Made by a program: the position numbers and the translations under genes. From assembly GCF_003044445.1 (NCBI RefSeq), contig NZ_POWX01000001.1, positions 124,001 through 188,000 on the forward strand: a DNA stretch of 64,000 nt, read 5' to 3'. The first letter of the stretch is position 1, and each line of letters starts with the position of its first letter. The notes beneath the pieces were generated by a model. The model made no database searches. It saw only the letters and a list, made by a program, of their open reading frames with translations, and had not been told where the DNA came from. This DNA comes from Neisseria mucosa. Its GTDB lineage: Bacteria > Pseudomonadota > Gammaproteobacteria > Burkholderiales > Neisseriaceae. Below are positions 6,914 through 15,788 of the stretch, piece by piece.

Positions 6914-7957
6914 TTATTCGTCTTTTTCGCTGTCGCTCAGACGGTTTTCCAATGTCTTGAGGCGTTTGTTCATTTCGCTCAGGCGGTGGATGTAAACCGC
7001 GTTGCGCGCCCATTCTTTATGGGTGGACATCGGGAAGATGCCGGCGAGGTGTTTGCCGCTTTCGGTAATGCTGTGGGTGACGGACGTGCCGCCGCCGATG
7101 GTGGTTTTGTCGGCAATTTCGATGTGTCCGACCGTACCGACGCCGCCGCCGATGATGCAGTAGCTGCCGATAGTAACGCTGCCGGAGATGCCGGTTTTGG
7201 CGGCGATGACGGTGTGCGAACCGATTTTGCAGTTGTGTCCGATTTGGACTTGGTTGTCGATTTTGGTGCCGTTGCCGACGGTGGTGTCGCTCATCGCGCC
7301 GCGGTCGATGTTGGTGTTCGAGCCGATTTCTACGTCGTCGCCCAGCGTTACCGCGCCGGTTTGCGGGATTTTAAACCATGAATCGCCGGCGAAGGCGAGT
7401 CCGAAACCGTCCGCGCCGATGACTGCGCCACTGTGAATTTCGACGCGGTTGCCCAGTGTGCAGCCGTAATAAACGACGGCGTTGGGATGTAGGACGACTT
7501 CGTCGCCCAGTTTGCAATCGTGTTGGACAACGGCGTTTGCCAAGATGCGGCAGCCTTCGCCGAGTACGGTGTTCGCGCCGATGTAGGCGTTCGCGCCGAT
7601 TTCGCAGCTTGCGGGAACGGTCGCGCCCTCTTCGACGACGGCGGTCGGATGGATGCCGCCGCGCGCTTTGACGATGGGTGAAAACAGGCGGGCGACTTTG
7701 GCGAAATAGAGATAGGGGTCGTCGGCGACAATCAGGTTGCGCCCTTCAAATTCGTCCACTGCTTTGGCAGAAACGATGACCGCACCTGCGCTGCTGTCGT
7801 GAACTTCGGCTTTGTATTTCGGATTGGCGAGAAAGCTGATGTGTTCCGCCTGCGCGTCTGCGAGCGGGCGCACGGCGGCGACGGAAATGTCCTTGCCGCG
7901 CCATTCGCCACCAAGCTGCGCTGTGATTTGGGACAGGGTGTAGGTTTTTGAAGTCAT
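6914..7957 (-). CDS. lpxD: UDP-3-O-(hydroxyacyl)glucosamine N-acyltransferase LpxD
   Basis: A 347-residue trimeric acyltransferase that performs the third step of lipid A synthesis, N-acylation of UDP-3-O-acyl-GlcN. The N-terminal uridine-binding domain covers about residues 1-100, the hexapeptide beta-helix about 103-310, and a C-terminal helical extension follows. The catalytic histidine is H241 in QIGHNCKIGSH. The length agrees with E. coli LpxD (341). It stands between skp and fabZ on one strand, with about 195 bp and an inverted DUS to skp. Confidence 0.97.
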   Translation of the reverse strand: MTSKTYTLSQITAQLGGEWRGKDISVAAVRPLADAQAEHISFLANPKYKAEVHDSSAGAVIVSAKAVDEFEGRNLIVADDPYLYFAKVARLFSPIVKARGGIHPTAVVEEGATVPASCEIGANAYIGANTVLGEGCRILANAVVQHDCKLGDEVVLHPNAVVYYGCTLGNRVEIHSGAVIGADGFGLAFAGDSWFKIPQTGAVTLGDDVEIGSNTNIDRGAMSDTTVGNGTKIDNQVQIGHNCKIGSHTVIAAKTGISGSVTIGSYCIIGGGVGTVGHIEIADKTTIGGGTSVTHSITESGKHLAGIFPMSTHKEWARNAVYIHRLSEMNKRLKTLENRLSDSEKDE

Positions 7958-8081
7958 GATGTTTCGTAAGCTTTGAGATGAGGTCGTCTGAAAAGGGACG
8001 GCGGGAGCAGTCGGACAGAACGGTTTGCCTAAAACGTATGCCGGCAGGAGTGATAAGACAGGTAATTATATCGTTTATTGG

Positions 8082-8122
8082 ATTTTCAGACGACCCTTCG
8101 CTTGAAAGAGGTCGTCTGAAAA
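8082..8122. terminator. DUS hairpin between skp and lpxD
   Basis: TTTTCAGACGACC and GGTCGTCTGAAAA arms around an 18-base loop, 32 bp downstream of the skp stop. Confidence 0.5.
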
Positions 8123-8153
8123 CAGGTTTGCTGTATCTCGTTCAGCCTTCCGA

Positions 8154-8666
8154 TTAACGTGTATTCAGGGCTTTAATCACGCTGTCGGTAATGTCGTAAC
8201 GCGCGTTGACGTAAATCACGTCCTGCAAAATCACATCGTAGCCTTCGCGTTTGGCAAGATCGACGATGATACGGTTGGCGTTTTGCTGGAGGGCGGCAAA
8301 TTCTTCATTGCGGCGCAGGTTGTAGTCTTCTGCCAGCTCCGCCTGTTTCTTGCGGAACTGCTGAACCAGCTCGCCCCAGCGTTTTGCCGCAGCTTCACGC
8401 TCTTTGCCCTGCAATTTGCCTTCGGTCAGGGATTTTTCGAGCTTTTCACCTTCTTGCTGCAATTTCTGCAAAGCGTCCTGACGGCCGCGGAATTCTTTTT
8501 CCAAGGTCGTCTGAATGCGTTGCGCCTGCTTGGACTCAAGATAAACGCGCTCGGTATTGATAAAGCCGATTTTCTGTACGGCTTCCGCCGCCACAGCTTG
8601 GTTCATCAACCCGAAGCCCAATAAAGCCGCGCCGCCGAGGCGGAAGGCGTTGGCAATGATGTTCAT
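8154..8666 (-). CDS. skp: Periplasmic chaperone Skp/OmpH
   Basis: A 170-residue precursor with a Sec signal peptide (cleavage likely after MNQAVAA, near residue 27) and a highly charged coiled-coil body rich in K, E, Q and R, as in the Skp trimer that carries unfolded outer-membrane proteins to BamA. The ATG at 8666 is preferred over one 9 codons upstream because AAGGAAAT precedes it and the signal peptide then starts normally. A DUS is embedded in the coding sequence near 8503. It lies between bamA and lpxD, the canonical order. Confidence 0.95.
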   Translation of the reverse strand: MNIIANAFRLGGAALLGFGLMNQAVAAEAVQKIGFINTERVYLESKQAQRIQTTLEKEFRGRQDALQKLQQEGEKLEKSLTEGKLQGKEREAAAKRWGELVQQFRKKQAELAEDYNLRRNEEFAALQQNANRIIVDLAKREGYDVILQDVIYVNARYDITDSVIKALNTR

Positions 8667-8721
8667 CTGGATTTCCTTGATTTTGTATCCCACCCATCAG
8701 CGGGATGACGGTTTGTTTTTT

Positions 8722-8750
8722 AAAAAGAGGCAGGACGCCCTGCCCCTTTT
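8722..8750 (-). terminator. Strong intrinsic terminator/attenuator between bamA and skp
   Basis: On the minus strand AAAAGGGGCAGG and CCTGCCTCTTTT form a 12-bp stem with one G-U pair and a GCGT tetraloop, ending in a T-run and TTAAAAA. It lies 71 bp after the bamA stop and 56 bp before the skp start. Unlike other terminators in the window it is not built from DUS. Confidence 0.8.
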
Positions 8751-8754
8751 CCTT

Positions 8755-8810
8755 CAGGTCGTCTGAAAACGTTTTGCCGCATAGGGATTTCGGTTTTCAG
8801 ACGACCTTTT
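8755..8810. terminator. DUS hairpin right after bamA
   Basis: AGGTCGTCTGAAAACG and its complement CGGTTTTCAGACGACCT around a 24-base loop, 10 bp after the bamA stop and immediately before the intrinsic terminator. Confidence 0.55.
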
Positions 8811-8820
8811 TCTGCCTACA

Positions 8821-11220
8821 TCAGAATGTTGTACCCAATTGGAACTGGAAGCGTTGGATTTCGTCGCTGTCTTTTTTCTTCAGCGGGTAGGCGTAGCTGA
8901 ACTTCATCGGACCCAGCGGCGAGAGCCAAGTTACTGCCGCACCGGCGGAGTAGCGCAACTCTTCCTTGAAGGTCGATTTGTGGGTCTTACCTAAGCCGTA
9001 TGGGTTTTGAGCGGCATTGTTGGTGTAGTAGGTATTGCTGCTGCTGTCGTTATACGTTTTACCGTCCCATACGCTGCCTGCGTCGGCAAAGAGGCTCAGA
9101 CGGACGGAACGGGAATCTTTGATGCCCGGCATCGGGAACAGCAACTCGGCGGAAACGTTGGCTTTTTTGTTGCCGCCGTAGCTGATTTTCTCGCCGTATT
9201 CGTCATAAACTTTCGGACCCAGCGTACCGCTCTCGTAACCGCGTACGGAGCCTAAGCCGCCGCCGTAGAAGTTTTCAAAGAACGGCATGGTTTTGGTTTT
9301 GCCGTAGCCGTTGCCGACGCCGACTTCGCCGCCGAGCATCAGGGTGAAGTCTTTGGTCAGCGGGAAAAACCAAGTTTGGTTGTGGGTCAGCGTGTAGTAT
9401 TGCAGGTCGCTGCCCGGCAGGGCGATTTCGCCGTTGATGCCGGTCATGTAACCGCGGGTCGGCCACAATGCGCTGTCGGTTTTATTGCGTCCCCAACCAA
9501 TCGTACCTTTGTACAACCAGCCTTTAAAGCTGCCCACGCCGTCCGTGCCTTTACCGTATTGGTTGATAAAGTCGGCATAACGTTTAGGTGCGCCTTTGTA
9601 GGTATTCACGGTCAGGTGTTCCGCCGCCAGACCTAAATTGACGCGGTCGTATTCGGTCACGGGGATACCCATGCGCACGCCGCCGCCTGCGGTGGTGGTT
9701 TTATACTGTTTCGCGCTGGAAGAGGCTTTACGCGGGTCGTAAGACTTGCCGTAAATATCGTAACCGAGGCTCACGCCGTCGGGTGTGAAATACGGATCGG
9801 TAAACGACAGCGAGCCGTTAAGCGTGGTTTTGCTTCGTGAAGCGCGCAGGGAAACGGATTTGCCCGTACCGAACAGGTTGTCTTGGGAAACGCCCACAGA
9901 CATGACCAAGCCGGTATCCTGAACCCAGCCCGCGCTCATATCCAAAGAGCCGGTAGAACGCTCGTTCACGCTCATGTTCAAATCGACTTGGTCGGGCGTA
10001 TTGGCAACCGGCACGGCATCGAATTGTACGTTGTCAAAGTAACCCAGCAACTCGACACGCTCTTTGGAACGTTGCAGCTTGGAGGTGTCGTAAGGTGCGG
10101 ATTCCATCTGACGCAATTCACGGCGCACGACTTCGTCACGGGTTTTGTTGTTGCCGGTGATGTTGATTTCGTTCACATAGATTTTGCGGCCGGGTTCGAC
10201 GTTCAGGACAAAATCGACAGTTTGGGTCTCGGCATTGGGAACAGGCTGGACATTGACTTCGCTGAACGCGTAGCCTGCCGTACCCATGCGGTTTTGGATG
10301 GATTCGAGCGATTTGACCATTTGGGCGCGTTCGTACCATTTGCCCTTTTTCATGGTCAGCAGTTTTTGCAGCTCTTCTTTCGGCACTTCGCGGGTGTCGC
10401 CTTCTATGCGCACATCGCCCCAACGGAAGCGTTCGCCCTCGTCAACCGTGATTTTGATGGTTTGCTTGGTTTTGTCTTCGTTGGTCTGGATGTCGGTATC
10501 CAGAATGCGGAAATTGAAATAGCCGTTGTTTTGGTAGAACTCGCTGACGCGCTCCATGTCTTGCGAGAATTTCTGCTCGTTAAACTGGTTGCTCTTGGTC
10601 AGCCAAGTCCACATGCCGCCTTCGCTCAAAGACATTTGCTTCATGAGCTTGCGGTCAGAATAGACTTTGTTGCCTTCAAATTCGATTTCGGTAATCTTGG
10701 TGGTTTTACCCTCGTCGATGGCGATGTCGATAGAAACGCGGTTACGCGCGAGTTTGGTGACGGTCGGCGTGATTTGGACCGACTGTTTGCCGCGGCTTTT
10801 GTATTCTTCCTTCAGGCTGGCGACAGACTGGCTCAGCGTGGCAGGATTGAAGTATTGGGATTGAGCCAAACCGAAGGATTCAAGGTTTTTCTTGATCACA
10901 TCGTTTTGCAGCATTTTCGCGCCGGTGATGTTCAGCGTGCTGATGGTCGGGCGTTCGATAACGGTCAGCAAGACCTGATTGCCCATGGTCTCTACGCGGA
11001 CATCGTCAAAAAAACCGGTCGCATACAGAGTTTTGATGATTTCTTCACTGCGTGCGTCGCTGAATTGGTCGCCGACTTTGACGGGCAGGTAGTTGAAGAC
11101 CGTACTCGGTTCGGTGCGCTGCAAACCTTCGACGCGGATGTCTTGAATGGTGAAGTCGGCAAATGCCAAAGGCGACATGCCCAATACCATCAAAGCAGAA
11201 GCAATCTGTTTCAATTTCAT
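8821..11220 (-). CDS. bamA: Outer-membrane protein assembly factor BamA (Omp85)
   Basis: A 799-residue precursor of the central BAM component. It has a Sec signal peptide (cleavage after PLAFA, about residue 21), five POTRA domains over about residues 22-420 and a C-terminal 16-stranded barrel that ends in the outer-membrane phenylalanine (QLGTTF). The conserved loop-6 motif region VRGYESGTLGP is present. The start at 11220 gives the usual signal peptide; a 10-codon longer frame overlaps rseP and is rejected. It lies 4 bp after rseP and is surely co-transcribed with it. Neisserial Omp85 was the founding member studied in this genus. Confidence 0.97.
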   Translation of the reverse strand: MKLKQIASALMVLGMSPLAFADFTIQDIRVEGLQRTEPSTVFNYLPVKVGDQFSDARSEEIIKTLYATGFFDDVRVETMGNQVLLTVIERPTISTLNITGAKMLQNDVIKKNLESFGLAQSQYFNPATLSQSVASLKEEYKSRGKQSVQITPTVTKLARNRVSIDIAIDEGKTTKITEIEFEGNKVYSDRKLMKQMSLSEGGMWTWLTKSNQFNEQKFSQDMERVSEFYQNNGYFNFRILDTDIQTNEDKTKQTIKITVDEGERFRWGDVRIEGDTREVPKEELQKLLTMKKGKWYERAQMVKSLESIQNRMGTAGYAFSEVNVQPVPNAETQTVDFVLNVEPGRKIYVNEINITGNNKTRDEVVRRELRQMESAPYDTSKLQRSKERVELLGYFDNVQFDAVPVANTPDQVDLNMSVNERSTGSLDMSAGWVQDTGLVMSVGVSQDNLFGTGKSVSLRASRSKTTLNGSLSFTDPYFTPDGVSLGYDIYGKSYDPRKASSSAKQYKTTTAGGGVRMGIPVTEYDRVNLGLAAEHLTVNTYKGAPKRYADFINQYGKGTDGVGSFKGWLYKGTIGWGRNKTDSALWPTRGYMTGINGEIALPGSDLQYYTLTHNQTWFFPLTKDFTLMLGGEVGVGNGYGKTKTMPFFENFYGGGLGSVRGYESGTLGPKVYDEYGEKISYGGNKKANVSAELLFPMPGIKDSRSVRLSLFADAGSVWDGKTYNDSSSNTYYTNNAAQNPYGLGKTHKSTFKEELRYSAGAAVTWLSPLGPMKFSYAYPLKKKDSDEIQRFQFQLGTTF

Positions 11221-11224
11221 AAAA

Positions 11225-12565
11225 TTATCCAAACAAACGGTTGATGTCATTAAAGAAAGCCAGTGCCATCATTAACAGCATGGCAGCCAGTCCGAGGCGT
11301 AGGCCGATTGCCTGTATGCGCTCGCTCAAGGGCTTTCCGCGTATCCATTCGGCAGTGTAGAACACCAAATGCCCGCCGTCCAACACGGGGATGGGCAACA
11401 AGTTCAACACGCCTAAACTAATGCTGACCAATGCGAGGAATTCCAAATAGCTTTGAAACCCCAGCTGTGCCGTTTTTCCGGCGACGTCGGCAATGGTCAG
11501 CGGGCCTGAAATATGGTTCAGGGAGGCATTGCCTGTAATCAGTTTTCCGAAGAATTTTACCGTCATCCAAGCGTTGTTGACGGTTTTGTCCCAGCCCATC
11601 GCAAATGCTTCTGCGACAGACGGCTTATATTCGCGCTTGATTTCTTTTGTCCACTCTTCGTCGCCCTGAGAACCGAAGCCTACCCTGCCGACCAGCGTTC
11701 TGTCGGGTTGTTGGATGCTGTCGGGACGGATGGTCGTCTGAAAAGTTTTACCGTCGCGCTCGTAGCTCAATGCGATTTTCTTACCCGGGCTTTGGCGTAC
11801 AATTTCTACCCATTGCTGCCAAGACTCAATGTCTTGTCCGTCGGCGCTGATCAGCTTGTCGCCTTTTTTCAAACCGGCTTTTTCGGCAGGGCTGTTTTCT
11901 TTCATTTCTCCGACACGGGTGGTGATTTTAAAAGGCGACAACCCGATATAGCCTTGGTTTTTCGCAATTTTACCTGCTTCGGGCGTGCCTGCGGCATCGA
12001 TAATCCGCATGGTTTCTTGTCCCGAGGTCGTCTGAACGGCAACATTTACCTTGCCTGACTCGATGTTCAACACGATTTCTTGCTGGGCTTTTTCCCACTC
12101 GCCGACGTTAACGCCGTTAACCGAAATAATTTTGTCTCCGGGCTGAAAACCTGCTTTTGAGGCAATGGTATTTTGCTCAACCATGCCGACATAAGGGCGG
12201 ATTTCGGTAACGCCGAAGGAAAAACTCAAGCCGTAAAGCAGAACCGCCAGCGCGAGATTGGTCAGCGGACCTGCGGCGACGATGGCGATGCGTTTGGCGG
12301 GATGCTGTTTGTCGAAGGCGTAAGGCAGGTCTGCCTGCGCCACTTCGCCCTCGCGCGTATCGACCATTTTGACATAGCCGCCCAAGGGGATGGGCGCCAA
12401 ACACCATTCGGTATCGCCGCGTTTTCTGCTGAAAAACGGTTTGCCGAAGCCGACGGAAAAGCGGACGACTTTGACGCCGCACAATCTGGCGACGATGTAG
12501 TGTCCGAATTCGTGCAGGCTGACCAAAATCAGGATGGCAAAAATAAAAGCTAGAAGGGTTTGCAA
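11225..12565 (-). CDS. rseP: RIP site-2 zinc metalloprotease RseP
   Basis: A 446-residue inner-membrane intramembrane protease. The HEFGH zinc motif (H18, E19, H22) lies in the first TM helix, two tandem PDZ domains follow in the periplasm (about residues 115-290), and the second active-site segment is LLPIPVLDGGH near residue 395. It cleaves anti-sigma factors and remnant signal peptides. The start codon appears to be TTG at 12565: no ATG or GTG lies between the cluster boundary and the essential HEFGH helix. It lies 4 bp before bamA in the rseP-bamA-skp arrangement common to proteobacteria. Confidence 0.95.
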   Translation of the reverse strand: MQTLLAFIFAILILVSLHEFGHYIVARLCGVKVVRFSVGFGKPFFSRKRGDTEWCLAPIPLGGYVKMVDTREGEVAQADLPYAFDKQHPAKRIAIVAAGPLTNLALAVLLYGLSFSFGVTEIRPYVGMVEQNTIASKAGFQPGDKIISVNGVNVGEWEKAQQEIVLNIESGKVNVAVQTTSGQETMRIIDAAGTPEAGKIAKNQGYIGLSPFKITTRVGEMKENSPAEKAGLKKGDKLISADGQDIESWQQWVEIVRQSPGKKIALSYERDGKTFQTTIRPDSIQQPDRTLVGRVGFGSQGDEEWTKEIKREYKPSVAEAFAMGWDKTVNNAWMTVKFFGKLITGNASLNHISGPLTIADVAGKTAQLGFQSYLEFLALVSISLGVLNLLPIPVLDGGHLVFYTAEWIRGKPLSERIQAIGLRLGLAAMLLMMALAFFNDINRLFG

Positions 12566-12605
12566 AAGAATCTCTCTGGTTGGGTATGGGTTGACGTTGT
12601 CGATG

Positions 12606-12642
12606 TTTCAGACGACGTATCAAGGCAGGGGTCGTCTGAAAA
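12606..12642. terminator. DUS hairpin between dxr and rseP
   Basis: TTTCAGACGACGT and GGTCGTCTGAAAA arms around a short loop. The left arm carries a one-base variant of the DUS. Confidence 0.45.
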
Positions 12643-12776
12643 GCATTCGCAATGTGTAGAAAATATTATTGGCGTTATTTTGCCGATTATAAAATCAGTC
12701 TGCCGTTTTGTCCGCCACACATGACGGATGGGCGGGTTTTCAGACGACCTGTCATTTTTTATCGTTGCGGCACGGT

Positions 12777-13961
12777 TTATCCCAATGCGGCGATAAATTC
12801 CTGCGCCTGTCTGCGGGTAACGGCATCTTGCGCCAGCAGGTTTTCGATGTTGCCGAGGTCGTCTGAAAAGTCTTGTGCAAGACAGTGGGCAACGGTTTTG
12901 GCAATGTCGGTAAACTTAATCTGTCCGTCTAAAAAGGCGGCGACGGCAGCTTCGTTGGCGGCGTTCAATACGCAGGGCGCGGCTCCGCCCGCATTCATGG
13001 CTTCATAGGCGAGCTTCAGGCAGGGGAAGCGGTCAAAGTCGGGTTTTTGGAAGGTCAACGCAGACAATGCGTCGAAATCCAGGTCGCCGACACCCGAATC
13101 GATGCGCTCGGGCAAACCCAAACAATAAGCGATGGGCGTACGCATATCGGGATTGCCCAGTTGCGCCAACACGGAGCCGTCGCGGTAGCGCACCATGCTG
13201 TGTATCACGGACTGCGGATGGATGACGACTTCAAGCTTGTCAGGCGGGCAGTTGAACAGCCAATGCGCTTCAATCAGCTCCAAACCTTTGTTCATCATGG
13301 TGGCGGAATCGACGGAGATTTTGCGCCCCATGCTCCAATTAGGGTGTTTGACCGCTTGGGCGGGCGTAATGCTGTCGAACGTGCCTAAATCGGTCGTCAG
13401 AAACGGACCGCCTGAAGCCGTCAGGATAATCGAACGGATGCCGTGTTCGTTCAGACGACCTGTGTAATCGCGCGGCAAAACTTGGAAAATGGCGTTGTGT
13501 TCGCTGTCGATGGGCAACACTGCCGCGCCGTTTGCGCGCGCGGTTTCCATAAACAACGCGCCGGAAACCACCAGCGTCTCTTTGTTCGCCAGATAAATGG
13601 TTTTGCCTTTTTGCGCCGCTGCCAGCGCGGAAGGCAGCCCCGCCGCACCAACGATGGCGCACATGACACCGCTGACTTCGTTGGCAGAGGCAACGTCAAC
13701 CAATGCCTGCGCGCCGTGTAAAACCTGAGTCGCCGTGCCGTCGTGTTTCAACAGGGCTTCAAGCCGGGCGGCGTGTTCCGCATCGGCGACGACGGCATAT
13801 TCGGGGCAGAGCGTCCGGCATTGCGCCGCCAGTTTCTCAACCTGCTTATGCCCCGCCAGCGCGAATACGCGGAATTTTTCAGGGTGGCGCGAAACAACGT
13901 CCAGCGTGCTTTCGCCTATGCTGCCGGTGCTGCCTAATATGGTCAGGACTTGTTGTGTCAT
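12777..13961 (-). CDS. dxr: 1-deoxy-D-xylulose 5-phosphate reductoisomerase
   Basis: A 394-residue NADPH-dependent enzyme of the MEP isoprenoid pathway that makes 2-C-methyl-D-erythritol 4-phosphate and is the target of fosmidomycin. The nucleotide motif is LGSTGSIGES (residues 9-18). Metal ligands are visible in PIDSEHNA (D152, E154) and NKGLELIEAHWLF (around 230). It feeds isopentenyl units to UppS, encoded two genes upstream. The length is normal. It is separated from cdsA by a Correia element and a DUS hairpin. Confidence 0.97.
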   Translation of the reverse strand: MTQQVLTILGSTGSIGESTLDVVSRHPEKFRVFALAGHKQVEKLAAQCRTLCPEYAVVADAEHAARLEALLKHDGTATQVLHGAQALVDVASANEVSGVMCAIVGAAGLPSALAAAQKGKTIYLANKETLVVSGALFMETARANGAAVLPIDSEHNAIFQVLPRDYTGRLNEHGIRSIILTASGGPFLTTDLGTFDSITPAQAVKHPNWSMGRKISVDSATMMNKGLELIEAHWLFNCPPDKLEVVIHPQSVIHSMVRYRDGSVLAQLGNPDMRTPIAYCLGLPERIDSGVGDLDFDALSALTFQKPDFDRFPCLKLAYEAMNAGGAAPCVLNAANEAAVAAFLDGQIKFTDIAKTVAHCLAQDFSDDLGNIENLLAQDAVTRRQAQEFIAALG

Positions 13962-13989
13962 GGTGTGTTCTTTATGTACTGCTTTCGGA

Positions 13990-14033
13990 TTTCAGACGAC
14001 CTTTGGGCTTGGGGTCGGAAAGGTCGTCTGAAA
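13990..14033. terminator. DUS hairpin upstream of dxr
   Basis: TTTCAGACGACCTTT and AAAGGTCGTCTGAAA around a 14-base loop, between the Correia element and the dxr start. Confidence 0.5.
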
Positions 14034-14074
14034 ACGCTTATTCGATATTGTGTTTGATGTGTTCCAACGATTTT

Positions 14075-14181
14075 TATAGTGGATTAACTTTAAACCAGTA
14101 CGGCGTTGCCTCGCCTTGTCGTACTATCTGTACTGTCTGCGGCTTCGTCACCTTGTCCTGATTTAAAGTTAATCCACTATA
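14075..14181. repeat. Short-form Correia element between cdsA and dxr
   Basis: A 107-bp element bounded by TATAGTGGATTAACTTTAAA and its complement. It has the ACTATCTGTACTGTCTGCGG core but lacks the internal ~50-bp segment with the IHF site. It lies within a row of co-directional essential genes, 6 bp past the cdsA stop. Confidence 0.93.
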
Positions 14182-14187
14182 ACCGCT

Positions 14188-14982
14188 TCAGAACAAGCTT
14201 TCAAAGGCGGCATAGACGCTGACAACGGCAATCAGGCTGTCCACGCGGTCGAACACGCCGCCGTGCCCGGGCAGCAGATTGCTACTGTCTTTGATGCCCG
14301 CCGCGCGTTTGAGCCAGCTTTCCAACAGGTCGCCGCATACGCTGACAACGGTCAACACCAAACCGATCAACACGGTATTGAACCAGCCTGCGTTAAACGT
14401 CAGCCAACCTGACCACCACACCACAGTCATGTACACTGCCACGCAAACCGCGCCGCCGATTGCGCCTTCCCAGCTTTTACCGGGGCTGACGGTCGGTGCG
14501 ATTTTGTGTTTGCCGAACGCTTTGCCGCTGAAATACGCGAAAACATCGGCAACCCACACCAAACCCATCACGGCAAGCAGCGACAAGGCATAATCGGGAT
14601 GCGGACGCAGGGACATGAGTGCGAACCAAAACGGCATGACCAAAAGCCAGCCGACGGTATAAGCCTGCCAGCCGCCGTTCAATTTCCATTTGAATTTCAG
14701 CCACAAAGGCATGACGACCAGCCAAAACGCCAAAACGGCGTACCAGACGATATCCGGCAGCATCCAACCGCCTGCGTAGGCAATCACACCGAACACCAGC
14801 GTCGCGGCGAGATAATGATTGGTTTTCAGTTTTTCCAGTCCGCTCATGCGAGAGTATTCCCATAGCGTAACCAGAGAAATCAATCCGCAAAATGCCGCCC
14901 ACAGCCATTGCGGCGCGTAAAACAGCATACCGAGCATCAACGGCAGCATCCACAGCGCCGTGATAATCCGTTGTTTCAACAT
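14188..14982 (-). CDS. cdsA: Phosphatidate cytidylyltransferase CdsA
   Basis: A 264-residue polytopic inner-membrane enzyme that converts phosphatidic acid and CTP to CDP-diacylglycerol, the precursor of all phospholipids. Hydrophobic helices cover most of residues 5-215. The C-terminal CDP-DAG synthase signature SWLKRAAGIKDSSNLLPGHGG..DR.D (about 218-247) is complete. It starts 2 bp after the uppS stop, so the two are coupled. The length is usual for the family. Confidence 0.95.
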   Translation of the reverse strand: MLKQRIITALWMLPLMLGMLFYAPQWLWAAFCGLISLVTLWEYSRMSGLEKLKTNHYLAATLVFGVIAYAGGWMLPDIVWYAVLAFWLVVMPLWLKFKWKLNGGWQAYTVGWLLVMPFWFALMSLRPHPDYALSLLAVMGLVWVADVFAYFSGKAFGKHKIAPTVSPGKSWEGAIGGAVCVAVYMTVVWWSGWLTFNAGWFNTVLIGLVLTVVSVCGDLLESWLKRAAGIKDSSNLLPGHGGVFDRVDSLIAVVSVYAAFESLF

Positions 14983-14984
14983 TT

Positions 14985-15731
14985 TTAACCCCTTTGCTGC
15001 TCTACCGGCAGCTGTTCCGAAGTGCGCCCGAAGCGTCGTTCGCGTTTTTGGAACGAGGCGACAGCATCGTCCAAGGCTTTGCTGTCAAAATCGGGCCACA
15101 GAGTATCGGTAAAATAAAGTTCGGCATACGCCATCTGCCAAAGCAGAAAATTGCTGATGCGCGTTTCGCCGCCGGTACGGATGAACAAATCCGGTTCCGG
15201 GGCATCGCCCAGCATCAAGTGTTTCGCCAGCGCGTCTTCCGTAATCTCGGATACGCCTTCGGCAATCAGTTTGTTTGCCGCCTGCAAAATATCCCAGCGA
15301 CCGCCGTAATCCGCAGCGATGCTCAGGGTCAGGCCGGTATTGTTTGCCGTTAAGGCTTCCGCTTCTTCGATACCTTGCAGAATCTGCCGGTTGAAACGTT
15401 CGCGACTGCCCAACACCTTCAGGCGCATATTGTTTTCGTGCAGACGGCGCACCTGCTTTTGCAAAGCCTGCAAAAACAGCCCCATCAGAAACGACACTTC
15501 GTCTTCGGGGCGGCGCCAGTTTTCAGTCGAAAAGGCAAACACGGTCAGATATTGCACACCCAGTTTGGCGCAATGCTTCACCATATTTTCCAACACGTCC
15601 AAGCCGCGTTTGTGCCCCATCACGCGGGGAAGGAAACGCTTTTTCGCCCAACGGCCGTTGCCGTCCATAATCACGGCGATATGCTTCGGAACCGAAGTAT
15701 GTTCCAAAATGGTCTGCGTGCTGCTCTTCAT
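14985..15731 (-). CDS. uppS: Undecaprenyl diphosphate synthase (cis-prenyltransferase)
   Basis: A 248-residue cytosolic homodimer that extends farnesyl diphosphate to C55 undecaprenyl diphosphate, the lipid carrier for peptidoglycan and LOS. The pyrophosphate-binding motif is IMDGNGRWAKKR with catalytic D23. The C-terminal RTGGETRISNFLLWQ and ELYFTDTLWPDF segments are the family signatures. It lies between frr and cdsA as in most proteobacteria. The length is typical (E. coli 253). Confidence 0.97.
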   Translation of the reverse strand: MKSSTQTILEHTSVPKHIAVIMDGNGRWAKKRFLPRVMGHKRGLDVLENMVKHCAKLGVQYLTVFAFSTENWRRPEDEVSFLMGLFLQALQKQVRRLHENNMRLKVLGSRERFNRQILQGIEEAEALTANNTGLTLSIAADYGGRWDILQAANKLIAEGVSEITEDALAKHLMLGDAPEPDLFIRTGGETRISNFLLWQMAYAELYFTDTLWPDFDSKALDDAVASFQKRERRFGRTSEQLPVEQQRG

Positions 15732-15788
15732 CTCTGCCTTTCGCAGCGCGGCGGTTCGAAGGTCGTCTGAAACGCCGCGGACAAGGGT

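Noticed and set aside
9883..11244. A 453-codon open frame opposite bamA
   Set aside because: Antisense frame of a conserved gene; the protein lacks any plausible domain.
12177..12623. Arg/His-rich open frame overlapping the start of rseP
   Set aside because: Frame-shifted reading of rseP codons; no motif, and rseP has the HEFGH helix here.
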